From: Neomoorella carbonis
GTDB lineage: Bacteria > Bacillota > DSM-521 > Neomoorellales > Neomoorellaceae
NCBI RefSeq assembly: GCF_045278715.1
Contig: NZ_CP136420.1
Location: forward strand, 2,356,001 to 2,420,000
Direction: 5' to 3'
Length of the DNA: 64,000 nt
The position numbers and the translations under genes are program-made. Within the stretch, counting starts at the first letter, position 1, and each line of letters starts with the position of its first letter. Below the pieces are notes generated by a model. That model searched no databases, had not been told where the DNA came from, and saw nothing but the letters and a program-made list of their open reading frames with translations. Positions 1-8,955 of the stretch are shown piece by piece.

Positions 1-878
1 CCGGTCTCCTGAAGTCCGTATTCCTCTCCTGCTCCAGTACCCATATACACTGTTTTCCCATCCACATTTATTATATATTTACTAGCAGTATCATCTTTAT
101 TATCGGTATCGTCGCTTTTTATGACATAGTCCGTCATATTACACTTGATCCAGAAGTGTTGAAGCAGTTTCCGTACATCTTCCTTTGTCATTGTTCCGTT
201 TCGGAGGCCTTGTTCATAAAACGGGTAAAGATACTGGTCAAATCTTCCAAATTGGATTAAGGTATGACCAACAATCCGAAGAGCGCTGTATGTGAACCAG
301 ACAGATTGCAGCGCTTCGTGAAATGTTCTCGCCGGGTTAGCCGGCACATGTCTGCAAATGTCTGCAATTTTTTTAAGTTCTTTTCTTCTTTGCTCATCAG
401 ATTCCTGAGTGCATAATCTTTCTGCTTCTTCAGCATATCTCTCTGCATATCTTATAACTGCATTGCACGCAATCTCTGCCGCCTGCCAAAACTGGTTCTT
501 CTCTTCATCCTTTTCATTGCACCGCAGACGGTTAATATCATCTATTATGCCTTTCAGGCCTTTGGCAAGTACCATGCGATAACTGGGTGAATTATGGCCA
601 TATATCATATAAGGTGTTAGTCGGGCAACATTCCATGCCCAGTCCCTCTCTTCTTGCGTGGTATATTCCGGCATAGCCATCTGGGGCCGCAAGCCGACAA
701 TAAGTTCTCCTTCCAGAATACGTACCGGAGCTTGCTCCAGTAATGTCTTTTCAGCCAGCGCCTTTCGAATGATTAAGGGATAGTGCCTGGTCGTATCATC
801 GAGAACATTGAATTTTCTACTGTCGCATATTACGAATTCCTTTTTCTTTAAATTTTCTTTTAGTTTTAGTATGGACAT
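1..878 (-). CDS. Glycyl radical enzyme (pyruvate formate-lyase-like), N-terminal part, cut by window edge
   Basis: The frame is open from an ATG at 878 to the left edge, giving about 292 residues, so only the N-terminal third is here. The segment around residues 190-215 (PANPARTFHEALQS, then GRFDQYLYPFYEQG) is the same landmark as in the complete glycyl radical enzyme at 13889-16312 (PAEPARSFWEALQS, GRLDQYLHPYY), and this assigns it to the PFL/glycerol-dehydratase superfamily. A GGGGG run about 11 nt upstream supports the start. The catalytic cysteine and the C-terminal glycine motif lie outside the window, so neither activity nor integrity can be judged. The activase at 4926-5834 could serve both enzymes. 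Confidence 0.85.
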   Translation of the reverse strand, partial: MSILKLKENLKKKEFVICDSRKFNVLDDTTRHYPLIIRKALAEKTLLEQAPVRILEGELIVGLRPQMAMPEYTTQEERDWAWNVARLTPYMIYGHNSPSYRMVLAKGLKGIIDDINRLRCNEKDEEKNQFWQAAEIACNAVIRYAERYAEEAERLCTQESDEQRRKELKKIADICRHVPANPARTFHEALQSVWFTYSALRIVGHTLIQFGRFDQYLYPFYEQGLRNGTMTKEDVRKLLQHFWIKCNMTDYVIKSDDTDNKDDTASKYIINVDGKTVYMGTGAGEEYGLQET

Positions 879-1405
879 AACATTAATACCCCCTATTTAT
901 GATAGTAATTGGACACTAACCACTACAAGCTCTTTGATAATTGAACAATTAGTAAATAAACATGGTGGCCAATTCTTCTTCATCATCAAGATCTTCATCA
1001 TAGAGCCTGTGGATATGGGGGCAACGCTTAAGATGCGTAACCCTTTAGGTAACCTTTATATTTACGCCTACTTTTTAGAAAACCCCCATGCTACCACCCC
1101 CTTTACGTTGTCCCAGCGGCTATGGACCCTGTGGGCAACCACTTCCGGCTTCTGGTCCACTTTTCGGGGAATCTCCGATTGGTCAAAAGTTCACAGCCGC
1201 TGCATATCCACAGGCCGTAAATAGAAGGATTTTGTAAGCCCAGTTTGCAGCGGCCGACTTGTGCATCGCTTGAAGCCTGGGACGGTTCTGATATTTTGCA
1301 ATGCTGTTTTGGCGGCCTGAGCCTCTGGGAAACGTTTATTGAAACTTCGTTAAATGTTTGATTTTCATGCAAATTTTATTTAAACTGTGTAGACCCCGCC
1401 CCTGT
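879..1405. other. Non-coding gap between glycyl radical enzyme and transporter genes
   Basis: About 530 bases without a convincing gene. Open frames on both strands show no recognisable domain and lack good ribosome binding sites. The stretch near 985-1060 has a weak, patchy resemblance to the IS110-type terminus at 8399-8850 (TTCTTCATCATC, GTGGATA, a GTAACCC/GGTAACC hairpin), so it may be another decayed mobile-element end. It should contain the promoter or leader of the gene ending at 1, but I see no confident promoter. Confidence 0.4.
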
Positions 1406-2380
1406 TTATCGGTTATCCAATTCGACAACGAATTTTTTATGGCTAACCTTACTTAAATTTTTGGACTTGCTACTTAAGAAACCTACTATCCCTTCAGGCA
1501 GATACATGCGGATTAACAATGCTAAAACTCCGCAAACTACAATACGCCACTCCATAGCTACATTTAATAATGTAGGAATCGATGTTATCAAAGCTGCGCC
1601 GAAGATGGGACCCCATATACTCTTCGGCCCTCCAATCCAGAAGGATAAAATGGTAATGAACGACAGCTCCACCGACCAATAAGAAGGAGAAGTGAATCCC
1701 GTACTGTAGCCGGTGCAAAAACCGGCTAATCCTAGAAACGGGACAAAAATCAAGTAGGCCAACCTTTTGTATTTTGTTATATTTATGCCCAAACTGCTGG
1801 CCAGCTGTTCATTTTGGGCAGCAAGGGCAATTACCCTACCCAGACGTGTCCTTAAAATCCAGTAAATCGCTCCGACCCCTATCAATGTAAAAACCAGTAT
1901 GATCAGATACTTATAAGGCAATTGTTTGAAGATATCTGCCGGCGGCAAGGTTTCAAGGGCTACTCCCATTGTTCCACCTGTGAAACTTGGAAAGGCGGCT
2001 ATGAATGCATGGAACGCGAAAACGAAAAATATATTAAGAATCCCTTGATTCATGATTCCACCTATTTTGATGGACGGTATGGATAAAAGCATACCGACTA
2101 GCGTAGCCAAAAATATTCCGAGAAGGATTGCAAGCCATGGATTTACACTTCCTGTCCGAGCAGATAAAGCATATGCATAGACTCCCACCCCCGCCAAGGC
2201 CGATAAGCCGAATGCAGGCTGTCCGGCTACCTCAAGGAGAGCCCAGGCTGCTGTCGTAAGTAGTATGCTACTCATGACCCTCCCCAGAAATACCGACCAA
2301 AAAAAGTTGTTTGTTATTACAGGAAGCAGTAAACCCACTAATATAATGACAAATATAATTATTTTTTTCTTGCTTATCAT
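1406..2380 (-). CDS. livM: Branched-chain amino-acid-type ABC transporter permease LivM
   Basis: A 324-residue polytopic membrane protein with about eight to ten hydrophobic segments, starting with a signal-anchor-like stretch after MISKKK. The mid-protein motif LAAQNEQLASSLGINITKYK is the cytoplasmic loop typical of LivM/LivH permeases that contact the ATPases. It is the last gene of livG-livF-livH-livM, 16 nt after livH. The family imports branched-chain amino acids, urea or other small amides and acids. Its place among glycyl-radical catabolic genes suggests that it imports the substrate of that pathway (inference). A short repeat of about 20 nt (ATGTTCGTTCGCTC twice, 2381-2415) lies in the livH-livM junction. 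Confidence 0.9.
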   Translation of the reverse strand: MISKKKIIIFVIILVGLLLPVITNNFFWSVFLGRVMSSILLTTAAWALLEVAGQPAFGLSALAGVGVYAYALSARTGSVNPWLAILLGIFLATLVGMLLSIPSIKIGGIMNQGILNIFFVFAFHAFIAAFPSFTGGTMGVALETLPPADIFKQLPYKYLIILVFTLIGVGAIYWILRTRLGRVIALAAQNEQLASSLGINITKYKRLAYLIFVPFLGLAGFCTGYSTGFTSPSYWSVELSFITILSFWIGGPKSIWGPIFGAALITSIPTLLNVAMEWRIVVCGVLALLIRMYLPEGIVGFLSSKSKNLSKVSHKKFVVELDNR

Positions 2381-2396
2381 ATGTTCGTTCGCTCCT

Positions 2397-3263
2397 TTAT
2401 AATGTTCGTTCGCTCTTTAAAAAGCCTCTCGGGAAGACGATTATAGCAATAGTAAATATGATAAACACAACAATCGGTACAAATACGCCCCCAATTAGGA
2501 AATTACTTAAAGCATATGAAAAGCCCACTAAGACCGACGCAATAAGTGCCCCTGAAACATTGCCAAGCCCACCAAGTACAGAAATAATGAACCCGTATAT
2601 AACGATTTCAGAACCGGTTTCCAGCCTTACACTATAGAGCCTGCCCCAGATAAGTAACCCTGTGTAAGCGCATATTCCGCTGATAGCAGCAACAATTAAA
2701 TATACTCTCTGGACGTCTATCCCCATAACAGAGGATAATCTCGAATTCTCCGTTACCGCCTGTATAACATGGCCAAAATGAGTTTTCTTTGTTAAAAACC
2801 TAAAGACTAAAAAGAAAACCAGTGCCAAGATAATTATAGACAATTCAAAAACATTCAATGTGTTAAACAACCTGGAACCACTTGGGAGGTCGACGCTTAC
2901 CAGTGTCGACTGGAAGATATTCTGAAAAATTGGCGGAAGAGCTACCATGAGTGCAAAAGTACCATAAAGGATATTGACCCTTGCCCCATCTTCCGTGCGT
3001 CCTTTTTGCAGGTTATTAATTACGAATTTCTGAATCAGTAGACTAAATACACAAGAGACAATAGCTCCGACGATGATTGATACAAGCCCCCCCACCCTAT
3101 TCCAAAGGTTCGTCGTTACATATACGCCTAGCAAGCCTACGTAGCCCAATGCCAGGTTTGGAAACCCGCCAACGCCGTACTGAAATGTTATTGCAAAACT
3201 GATTAAAAAGTAAACCGAGGTCAAAATCAAGCCTGATTTTAGTAACTCCACTATCGTACCCAT
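2397..3263 (-). CDS. livH: Branched-chain amino-acid-type ABC transporter permease LivH
   Basis: I chose the ATG at 3263 (288 residues, MGTIVELLKSG). It overlaps the livF stop codon as TAATG and is preceded by GGGGGGAG. The longer open frame to 3368 lies inside livF. The protein is hydrophobic throughout and carries the permease loop TENSRLSSVMGIDVQRVY and a C-terminal GLGNVSGALIAS segment like LivH proteins. It should form the transmembrane heterodimer with LivM, energised by LivG and LivF. Translational coupling to livF is apparent. Confidence 0.92.
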   Translation of the reverse strand: MGTIVELLKSGLILTSVYFLISFAITFQYGVGGFPNLALGYVGLLGVYVTTNLWNRVGGLVSIIVGAIVSCVFSLLIQKFVINNLQKGRTEDGARVNILYGTFALMVALPPIFQNIFQSTLVSVDLPSGSRLFNTLNVFELSIIILALVFFLVFRFLTKKTHFGHVIQAVTENSRLSSVMGIDVQRVYLIVAAISGICAYTGLLIWGRLYSVRLETGSEIVIYGFIISVLGGLGNVSGALIASVLVGFSYALSNFLIGGVFVPIVVFIIFTIAIIVFPRGFLKSERTL

Positions 3264-3961
3264 TATGCTCTCCCCCCAAATACCATTTCGGTAATTTCTT
3301 CCCGTGTTAACCTTGCCCATTCCGCTGATGAAAATTGGTTCATGATTTCCCCTCCCCTTAGCAAACAAATGTAATCCGATATATCAGTAACTTCTAAATT
3401 CTGTTCAGAAATCAGGATAGTTACACTGAATTTTTCTTTCAATTCCTTGATAAAACCCAAAGTATGCAAGGCCATTTTCGGTGATAGCCCCGTTAATGGT
3501 TCATCTAGCAAAACCACTTTTTGTAAATGAATTAATGCCAGTGCAATTGCCAGCTGTCTGGCTTCTCCTCCGCTCAGAGTATGAGCAATTTGCTTCTGTC
3601 TTTCTTTAAGTATGGGAAAAATATCTAAAATTCCACCAGGATCTATTTTTGATTTTCTTACGGTGAGGGCTAGTTGAATGTTGTCATGAACAGTTAATCT
3701 GCGATAGATATTTCCTTCTTGGGGAACATAGCTAATGTTTATTAGATGGGGAGGCATTTTTTTTATAGAACTGCCATGCAATTTTATATCACCTTCGTAG
3801 GGACGGAAACCCATGCATGTTTCCATCAAGGTGCTTTTTCCAGCCCCATTTGGTCCTATTAAGGAATAAATTCTTCCTGCTTCCATCTTGAGATTAATAT
3901 TTCTTAAAACAGGTGTGTTTCCAAAGGAAACAGTTACATTTTCAAATTCAAGTGCATTCAT
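3263..3961 (-). CDS. livF: ABC transporter ATP-binding protein LivF
   Basis: About 232 residues from ATG 3961 (MNALEFENV), preceded by GGGGGAG inside the end of livG. Walker A is GPNGAGKST, the signature is LSGGEARQLAIALAL, Walker B is KVVLLDEPLTGLSP, and the H-loop region is ILISEQNL. The size and the short C-terminus match LivF rather than LivG. With LivG it forms the cytoplasmic ATPase pair of the importer. livG, livF and livH overlap or nearly overlap, so they form one transcript. Confidence 0.93.
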   Translation of the reverse strand: MNALEFENVTVSFGNTPVLRNINLKMEAGRIYSLIGPNGAGKSTLMETCMGFRPYEGDIKLHGSSIKKMPPHLINISYVPQEGNIYRRLTVHDNIQLALTVRKSKIDPGGILDIFPILKERQKQIAHTLSGGEARQLAIALALIHLQKVVLLDEPLTGLSPKMALHTLGFIKELKEKFSVTILISEQNLEVTDISDYICLLRGGEIMNQFSSAEWARLTREEITEMVFGGRA

Positions 3962-3962
3962 C

Positions 3963-4676
3963 TTATCTCCCCCAATACAATTTGGCAACACTTTCGTTTG
4001 CTACGACTTCAGACGGAAGTCCTTCAAAAAACTTTGATCCCTGGCTCATTACAACGATTCTGTCGACAGCATCAAACAGTATCTCTGTTCTGTGCTCAAT
4101 TAAGATAAAACTGATTCCTTGTTTTTCTCTCTTTTCTTTCAGTAGTTTAGTTACCATTTTACTTTCTTCCCATGTAAGACCCGCATACAGTTCATCCAGA
4201 AGCACTAAAAGCGGATTTGCAATCAAACACCTGCAAAGCTCGATAAGCTTGGAGCATACACTAGGAACTTCACAAACCTTTTTCTTAGCCAAACCTAGCA
4301 TTTTAACTTCGTCAAGAATTTCTTCAACTTTTTGCTGTTCCTGCTGCTTGTTCATGTAGTTACCGCAAATCAGAGCAGCCCTTACATTTTCTGCAATCGT
4401 TTCTTCCGGAAAGTTGCTTGCAGTCTGGAAACTTCGCCTAATGCCTTTTTGGGCAATGATATGCGGTTCCATATTTGTAATTCTTTCATTATTCAGGTAT
4501 ATCTCTCCGGTATCTGCCTTCTCAAAACCGCTGATTATATTGATCAATGTCGTTTTGCCAGCCCCATTCGGCCCCATAATTCCAACTATTTCACCTTTTT
4601 TTACTTCCAGTGACATATGGTCCATTACTTTTAACCCGCCAAAATGCTTGCAAATATTTTCAACTCGTAATATCAA
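3963..4676 (-). CDS. livG: ABC transporter ATP-binding protein LivG
   Basis: Walker A is GPNGAGKTT and Walker B is LLVLLDELYAGLTWEE. The signature loop is degenerate: VCSKLIELCRCLIANP stands where LSxGxxRxxEIARAL is usual, which is worth noting for ATPase function. Two TTG starts are possible. The one at 4676 gives MILRVENICKHFGG, fits the family N-terminus and has GGGGCGG 8 nt upstream. The one at 4700 adds eight residues. It is the first gene of the importer cluster and is separated from the activase by about 230 bp. Confidence 0.88.
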   Translation of the reverse strand: MILRVENICKHFGGLKVMDHMSLEVKKGEIVGIMGPNGAGKTTLINIISGFEKADTGEIYLNNERITNMEPHIIAQKGIRRSFQTASNFPEETIAENVRAALICGNYMNKQQEQQKVEEILDEVKMLGLAKKKVCEVPSVCSKLIELCRCLIANPLLVLLDELYAGLTWEESKMVTKLLKEKREKQGISFILIEHRTEILFDAVDRIVVMSQGSKFFEGLPSEVVANESVAKLYWGR

Positions 4677-4925
4677 CTTGACACCGCCCCTTAAGTTCAA
4701 AATTTATCCTACAATCGGCAAAAATTAATGTCCCTTGATACTATACTTAGAAAATACATCCCCTGGAGTATATCAAGCACATGAATGGAGGCAATGATTT
4801 GAGGTTTCTGGACGATTTCTACTTTGATTACCTTGTAAAATACGCCGTTGGATTCGGACACTCGGTGAGATGAACCTTGCCAAAAGAACCCTCTATTATT
4901 TCATTGAAAGAGTATATCCATTCTG

Positions 4926-5834
4926 TCAACCTCCTACTTTGACGCTTAAGTTTTCTGAGCAGGCCAGCTCTTTTAATCGCTCGATTTTCCTGTCTTCTAT
5001 GTTCTTTTTCCCGGCAAAGGGATACTCCCGTCCTAGATATCGGTATTTTTCCTCCCCATACCGGTGATACGGCAGAAGGTGAAGTTCCCTGATTTTAAGC
5101 TCTGACACAAACCGTGCTATTTTAAGAATTTCAGCGTCATGATCGTTGAAATCTGGAATAATGGGAACTCTGACGATAATATTCGTTGTTAACCCGGACA
5201 GCTTTCTTAAATTGGCCAGGATGATTTCATTGCCAATACCTGTATATGCTTCATGAATTTTGGAGTCCATGTGCTTAAGGTCGAAAAGAAAAAGATCTGT
5301 AAAAGGAAGAACCACTTCAAAACTTGACCAACTGACATGGCCTGCCGTCTCAATAGCTGAATGTATGCCGCTCTTTTTGCATTCTTCAATTACGGACGCT
5401 GCGAACCCAGGCCTGAGAAGGGGTTCTCCCCCACCCAAGGTAACGCCTCCCCCACTGCTTTCGTAAAAAACCTGGTCTTTTTTAACCATATCCACGACTT
5501 CCTGAACCGACATTTTTTGCCCTTTCATTTCACGTGCTCTGGTATAGCATACCAGAGTGCAGTTCCCACAGTTTATGCATAAGTCTCTCAATGTAACGGT
5601 CTGTCCAGTTTCAGTACTTTTAATTGCACCCTGCGGGCAGACATTCATACACGCAAGGCACCCTGTGCATTTTTCAGGATAGAATAACAATTCCGGTCCG
5701 AAATTCTGTGATTCGGGGTTGCAGCACCATTTACAGCGCATATTGCAACCCTTGAAGAATACCAGTGTCCGGATTCCCGGTCCATCATGAATAGAAAATC
5801 GTTGTATATTGAAAATAATGCCTTCCCTCTCCAA
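4926..5834 (-). CDS. Glycyl-radical enzyme activating protein (radical SAM, PflA-type)
   Basis: 302 residues. The radical SAM cluster motif is C30-x3-C34-x2-C37 within FKGCNMRCKWCCNPES. Two bacterial ferredoxin clusters follow: C56, C59, C62, C66 and C86, C89, C92, C96. This is the layout of activases for dehydratase- or decarboxylase-type glycyl radical enzymes, not of classical PflA, which lacks the ferredoxin insert. GGGEP (SAM binding) is present. The start is a TTG at 5834 behind GGGGGGAGAGA. By family, it abstracts hydrogen from the glycine of its partner enzyme, here G780 of the protein at 13889-16312 and presumably the edge-truncated one. Confidence 0.93.
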   Translation of the reverse strand: MEREGIIFNIQRFSIHDGPGIRTLVFFKGCNMRCKWCCNPESQNFGPELLFYPEKCTGCLACMNVCPQGAIKSTETGQTVTLRDLCINCGNCTLVCYTRAREMKGQKMSVQEVVDMVKKDQVFYESSGGGVTLGGGEPLLRPGFAASVIEECKKSGIHSAIETAGHVSWSSFEVVLPFTDLFLFDLKHMDSKIHEAYTGIGNEIILANLRKLSGLTTNIIVRVPIIPDFNDHDAEILKIARFVSELKIRELHLLPYHRYGEEKYRYLGREYPFAGKKNIEDRKIERLKELACSENLSVKVGG

Positions 5835-5885
5835 ATCTCTCCCCCCATTAGCAAAGGCATGGCAATACCACTCAGGTACCTAAAA

Positions 5886-6800
5886 GTGTTGTGAAAAACC
5901 TATTCTAATTGGCAGGTATTTAGGAACCAAAAACTAACAGGGCAGAAGGAGGCTTTAGCAAGCCATAATCCTCCTCAAGTAATTTCTGCGAGAAAATCCA
6001 GTGTCCCGTATTTTCATGGGGAGAAGTCCAGCAATGCCACCCATCGTTCCACCACCGACCCGGAGGCCCGGCTCTTCCGCTAGGGTCCTGGTAAGGAAGC
6101 GAAACTCAGCTATCTGACCCACAACCTGCTCGATGTACGCACCGGTGTTATTCTCGGCGCCATCGCAACACTCGCCAATGGAGCATTGAACGGCTGGCTG
6201 CACTGGAGATGCTGAAAAAAGCACGTCCCTTTGTACCAGCTCTGTCCGAGGAAGAAGAAAAAGGCTTCTTCCTGGCTAATGGCAATTACACCGCGAGAGA
6301 CTTCCTGGCGGAAGTGATCGAAACTGGCTATCATCCCCTGGTGCCCATGGGGGACGTCCGACTGGAGCCGCTACCTACCTGGAAACGTCGGACCTATCGC
6401 CTTTTAACGTATAGCAAACGCAAAGAACGTATCCGGATAGCCACGGCCAGGAACCTGGCCCGAACGTTGAAGCAAAGCAGCGAATACCGGCGTACCTATC
6501 GTTACCGGATCCGTATCGAGCATTTTTTTGGGGAAGCAAAAGAACGTCATGGCGTGGGCCGGGCCAGGAGCTACGGACTGGCCGCGGTAGATGACCAGGT
6601 AAAGATGACGGCGATGGCCCAGAATATAAAACGTCTAGCTACCCTAATTTGGCGTTGGAAAAAACGGGGGGCGTAGGTCATGGAAATGCCCCGAACTTCG
6701 GTAGCCGTGCTACAACAGAGGGTCGCACCGCTCCAACACCACCTTTTTCTATCATGTTTTCGACTGCGGTTACTTTGATTTAAGGGGTTTCTCACAGCAC
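5886..6800. mobile_element. Decayed insertion sequence (IS1182/IS5-like) with imperfect terminal inverted repeats
   Basis: The left end at 5886-5900 (GTGTTGTGAAAAACC) and the reverse complement of 6786-6800 (GTGCTGTGAGAAACC) match at 13 of 15 positions. GGTACC occurs 5-6 bp outside both ends (5875-5880, 6807-6812), so the repeat may be longer. The interior carries the transposase relic at 6024-6676. The right end lies over the stop codon of the FGGY kinase gene. I see no clean target duplication. Confidence 0.7.
6024..6676 (+). pseudogene. Broken DDE transposase
   Basis: Reading from 6024, the frame gives STTDPEARLFR, then an in-frame TAG at 6081, then GPGKEAKLSYLTHNLLDVRTG. This is the central DDE-transposase block containing the catalytic aspartate region. 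Near 6165-6177 the reading frame changes to that of the 155-residue open frame 6209-6676. That part carries the C-terminal block with HFFGEAKERHG, including the catalytic glutamate region, followed by QVKMTAMAQNIKRLA. The N-terminal DNA-binding part is missing. One stop, one frameshift and a 5' deletion make it non-functional. Confidence 0.8.
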
Positions 6801-8393
6801 TTCTACGGTACCTATATATTTGTTCTGCAGCCTGGAAATGTCATTAAATACAAGTTCCAACGCCTGATAGACGCTTTTGAAAACCGGGTATACCTCATCA
6901 TATACCGCATGGTACTCTAAATTTGGCTTGATGACCTTTTCAATGATAACTGTCTCTTTGGCTGCTTCCGAGTAATCCCTGTACCACTTCAGGCCCACTG
7001 CTGCAGATATAAATCCGCCTCTTGCTGTTGCTTCATGAGGGTCTTTCACGATTTGAAAATCTGATCCAAGCACATCTGCATACACCTGCACCCATTGATC
7101 GTTTCGCGCTCCACCCCCGATGACCCGAATGCTTTGCCTTTCTTCAAGCGGCACCCCTGCCCGTTTCGTTTCTTCCATCATCCATCTGAAATTGAATGCA
7201 ACACCTTCCAGTACGGACCTTGCCATATCATTCTTATCATGGGATAAACTTAAACCTACAAATGCACCTCTAGAATTCGGATTCCAATGTGGCCCCCCTC
7301 CACCTCTCAAGTATGGGATGTAAAAAATCCCCTTTGCACCGGGATGACTTCTTTGAGCACGGCCCACAGTAATATCGTAAAAGCCTGTGTTGATTTTCTT
7401 AATGATATCTTTCTCGACATCACAAAGTGCATTTTCAAACCAATCTTTGGAAATGCTTCCCGCGGCAGTATATTGAAAGCAAATATAGTCCTTCCATAAG
7501 TGACAGATATTAACCATTTTTTTATCCGGTTCTAGGCACGGTGCAGCAATAAAACCCCCGTTCCAGTTTGCTGACCCAATACTACAGTAGTGCATATTAC
7601 GCTCGACAACTCCTGCTCCTACGCATGACGCTGGAACATCGCCTGTCCCCGTAAAAATTGGAGTGCCTTTCTTTAAACCAGTTTGTCGGGCTGCCTCTTC
7701 TCCAACATAACCTGCAATTTCATGTGAATACATTATCTCGGGCATTTTTTCTATACTAATGCCTGCGGCTTCAAGAATTTCTTCTGAATATTTTTTGCTT
7801 TTAATATCAAGCCAACCTGTATTAGAAGCATCACCATAGTCATCGATGAAAACCTGCCTATCTGTCAACTGCAATATAATAAAACCTTTTGATTGCAGAA
7901 ATTTGTAGGTTTGATTATAAACTTCCGGTTCGTTTTCTTTTAACCACATAGCTTTGCAGATTGATAAGATCTCAGGAGGATGAGCAAGGCCATGTATCTG
8001 GTAAAACTTAGAATATCCCCCACACCGGTTTATCAATTCCTGAGCCTGCCTAGAGCTGCGGCCGTCAAAACAGTATTGAACACGTTTTCTTAAAAGGGTC
8101 CCGTGCTTATCTACCGGAATAGCCATAATCTGGTGTCCTACCGGAACAATCGCCTTAATCCTTTCCGCCGAAATCCCCGTTTCATCTAGGATAGCTTTTG
8201 TGGCCAAGCATACCGCATTCCACCAATCCATCGGCTCCTGTTCAATCCAGGTGGGGCGGAGATAGTAGGTTTCATAGGGTTTATATCTGCTTGCAACAAT
8301 CCTTCCACCAGCATCAAAAAGTACCGCCTTCAAACCTGTGCTGCCCACATCATACGCCAGCACAAGTTCATTATGCTCCCTAACTAACATCAT
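6792..8393 (-). CDS. FGGY-family carbohydrate kinase (xylulokinase/gluconokinase-like)
   Basis: 533 residues, about the usual FGGY length. It begins VLAYDVGSTGLKAVLFDAGG (first phosphate loop), has GTGDVPASCVGAGV in the second domain and the FGGY signature region VIGGGARNDQWVQVYADVLG near the C-terminus. It phosphorylates a sugar, polyol or sugar acid. The substrate cannot be read from sequence. The last codons (GTG CTG TGA) lie inside the terminal repeat of the neighbouring IS, so the original C-terminus may have been slightly replaced. The gene is preceded by an IS110-type terminus whose GATAGGAG serves as ribosome binding site. Within the island, it may commit a sugar-like intermediate downstream of the glycyl radical step (inference). 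Confidence 0.88.
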   Translation of the reverse strand: MMLVREHNELVLAYDVGSTGLKAVLFDAGGRIVASRYKPYETYYLRPTWIEQEPMDWWNAVCLATKAILDETGISAERIKAIVPVGHQIMAIPVDKHGTLLRKRVQYCFDGRSSRQAQELINRCGGYSKFYQIHGLAHPPEILSICKAMWLKENEPEVYNQTYKFLQSKGFIILQLTDRQVFIDDYGDASNTGWLDIKSKKYSEEILEAAGISIEKMPEIMYSHEIAGYVGEEAARQTGLKKGTPIFTGTGDVPASCVGAGVVERNMHYCSIGSANWNGGFIAAPCLEPDKKMVNICHLWKDYICFQYTAAGSISKDWFENALCDVEKDIIKKINTGFYDITVGRAQRSHPGAKGIFYIPYLRGGGGPHWNPNSRGAFVGLSLSHDKNDMARSVLEGVAFNFRWMMEETKRAGVPLEERQSIRVIGGGARNDQWVQVYADVLGSDFQIVKDPHEATARGGFISAAVGLKWYRDYSEAAKETVIIEKVIKPNLEYHAVYDEVYPVFKSVYQALELVFNDISRLQNKYIGTVEVL

Positions 8394-8398
8394 GATCT

Positions 8399-8850
8399 CT
8401 CCTATCTCAATAATTTGCTTTTTAGCCTGTTAAATCTCCTGCTCTCTTAGATTTCCATTTTTTATGATGATGAAGTCCAAGAGACCAACCACGCTTTCTT
8501 CATCATCTTCATCAATAGCAGTCGTAGTTATTGTGGATAATGTGGGAAAGGCGAAGCGAAGGCCTACGCGAGCGTGGGATTGCGGGTAACCCCGTAGGGG
8601 TTACATCCAAATCTACACGAGCGGTATTATCCACAACAACAGATCTCTGGCTTAAATCTTTTATGTCTTAGGCAGTACACGCACCACTTCTTACCCTCGG
8701 CTACCCTATCATGTCTCAGGGTCTTAAGCCCTGTTTCATTCCTTCGTACGGCCTTTTGAGGGCAGGTGGGGTATGCCTTGTACTTGTATGGAGGGTTCAT
8801 ATGCCCTAATGGAGGTGATTAAGTTTTATTTTGGGGTCTTAACATTTAAT
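8399..8850 (-). repeat. Solo copy of the IS110-type 3' non-coding end, acting as kinase leader
   Basis: This segment matches 16319-16659 over long stretches (TCCTATCTCAATAATTTGCT, CTCGGCTACCCTATCATGTC, CCTGTTTCATTCCTTCGT, TGGAGGTGATTAAG) with indels, and it has no transposase next to it. In both places it lies on the minus strand directly ahead of a gene and ends in that gene's GATAGGAG ribosome binding site. I read it as a remnant of an IS110-family element from which the transposase was deleted. Alternatively, it is a shared regulatory leader. It contains an extra block at 8527-8640 not found in the other copy. Confidence 0.75.
8527..8640. repeat. About 114-bp insertion bounded by a 15-bp inverted repeat
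   Basis: GTTATTGTGGATAAT (8527-8541) is the reverse complement, with one mismatch, of 8626-8640. The block between is absent from the sister copy at 16319-16659. It contains an inner hairpin (GTAACCCC/GGGGTTAC, about 8586-8603). The ends include perfect TTATCCACA DnaA-box sequences facing each other. It may be a miniature element or a cloverleaf-like repeat. Confidence 0.55.
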
Positions 8851-8882
8851 CCAACTTTTTCTGAACACTCGCCTTTTTGAGT

Positions 8883-8933
8883 ATTTAAGTTCTGCTGCCA
8901 AACATGTATTAAGTATGGCAGCAGAACTTAAAT
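8883..8933 (-). terminator. 18-bp perfect hairpin downstream of the binding-protein fragment
   Basis: ATTTAAGTTCTGCTGCCA (8883-8900) pairs perfectly with 8916-8933 across a 15-nt loop. It lies 22 nt past the stop of the minus-strand gene fragment at 8956. There is no strong U-tract, so it may instead stabilise the transcript end. Confidence 0.5.
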
Positions 8934-8955
8934 CAACAAAATGTTTCTAGTTTAT

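Noticed and set aside
808..1372. Open frames on both strands between the truncated glycyl radical enzyme and livM
   Set aside because: No domain, poor ribosome binding sites and overlap with a known gene start. Treated as non-coding or decayed sequence.
4782..4874. Short plus-strand frame (about 30 codons) between the activase and livG
   Set aside because: Too short, no homology, and no promoter. It lies in a minus-strand intergenic region.
8627..8800. A 57-codon minus-strand frame in the solo IS110-type terminus, with a plausible Cys-pair motif
   Set aside because: The sister copy at 16319-16659 has a stop early in the same frame and indels that are not multiples of three, so the segment is better explained as non-coding.
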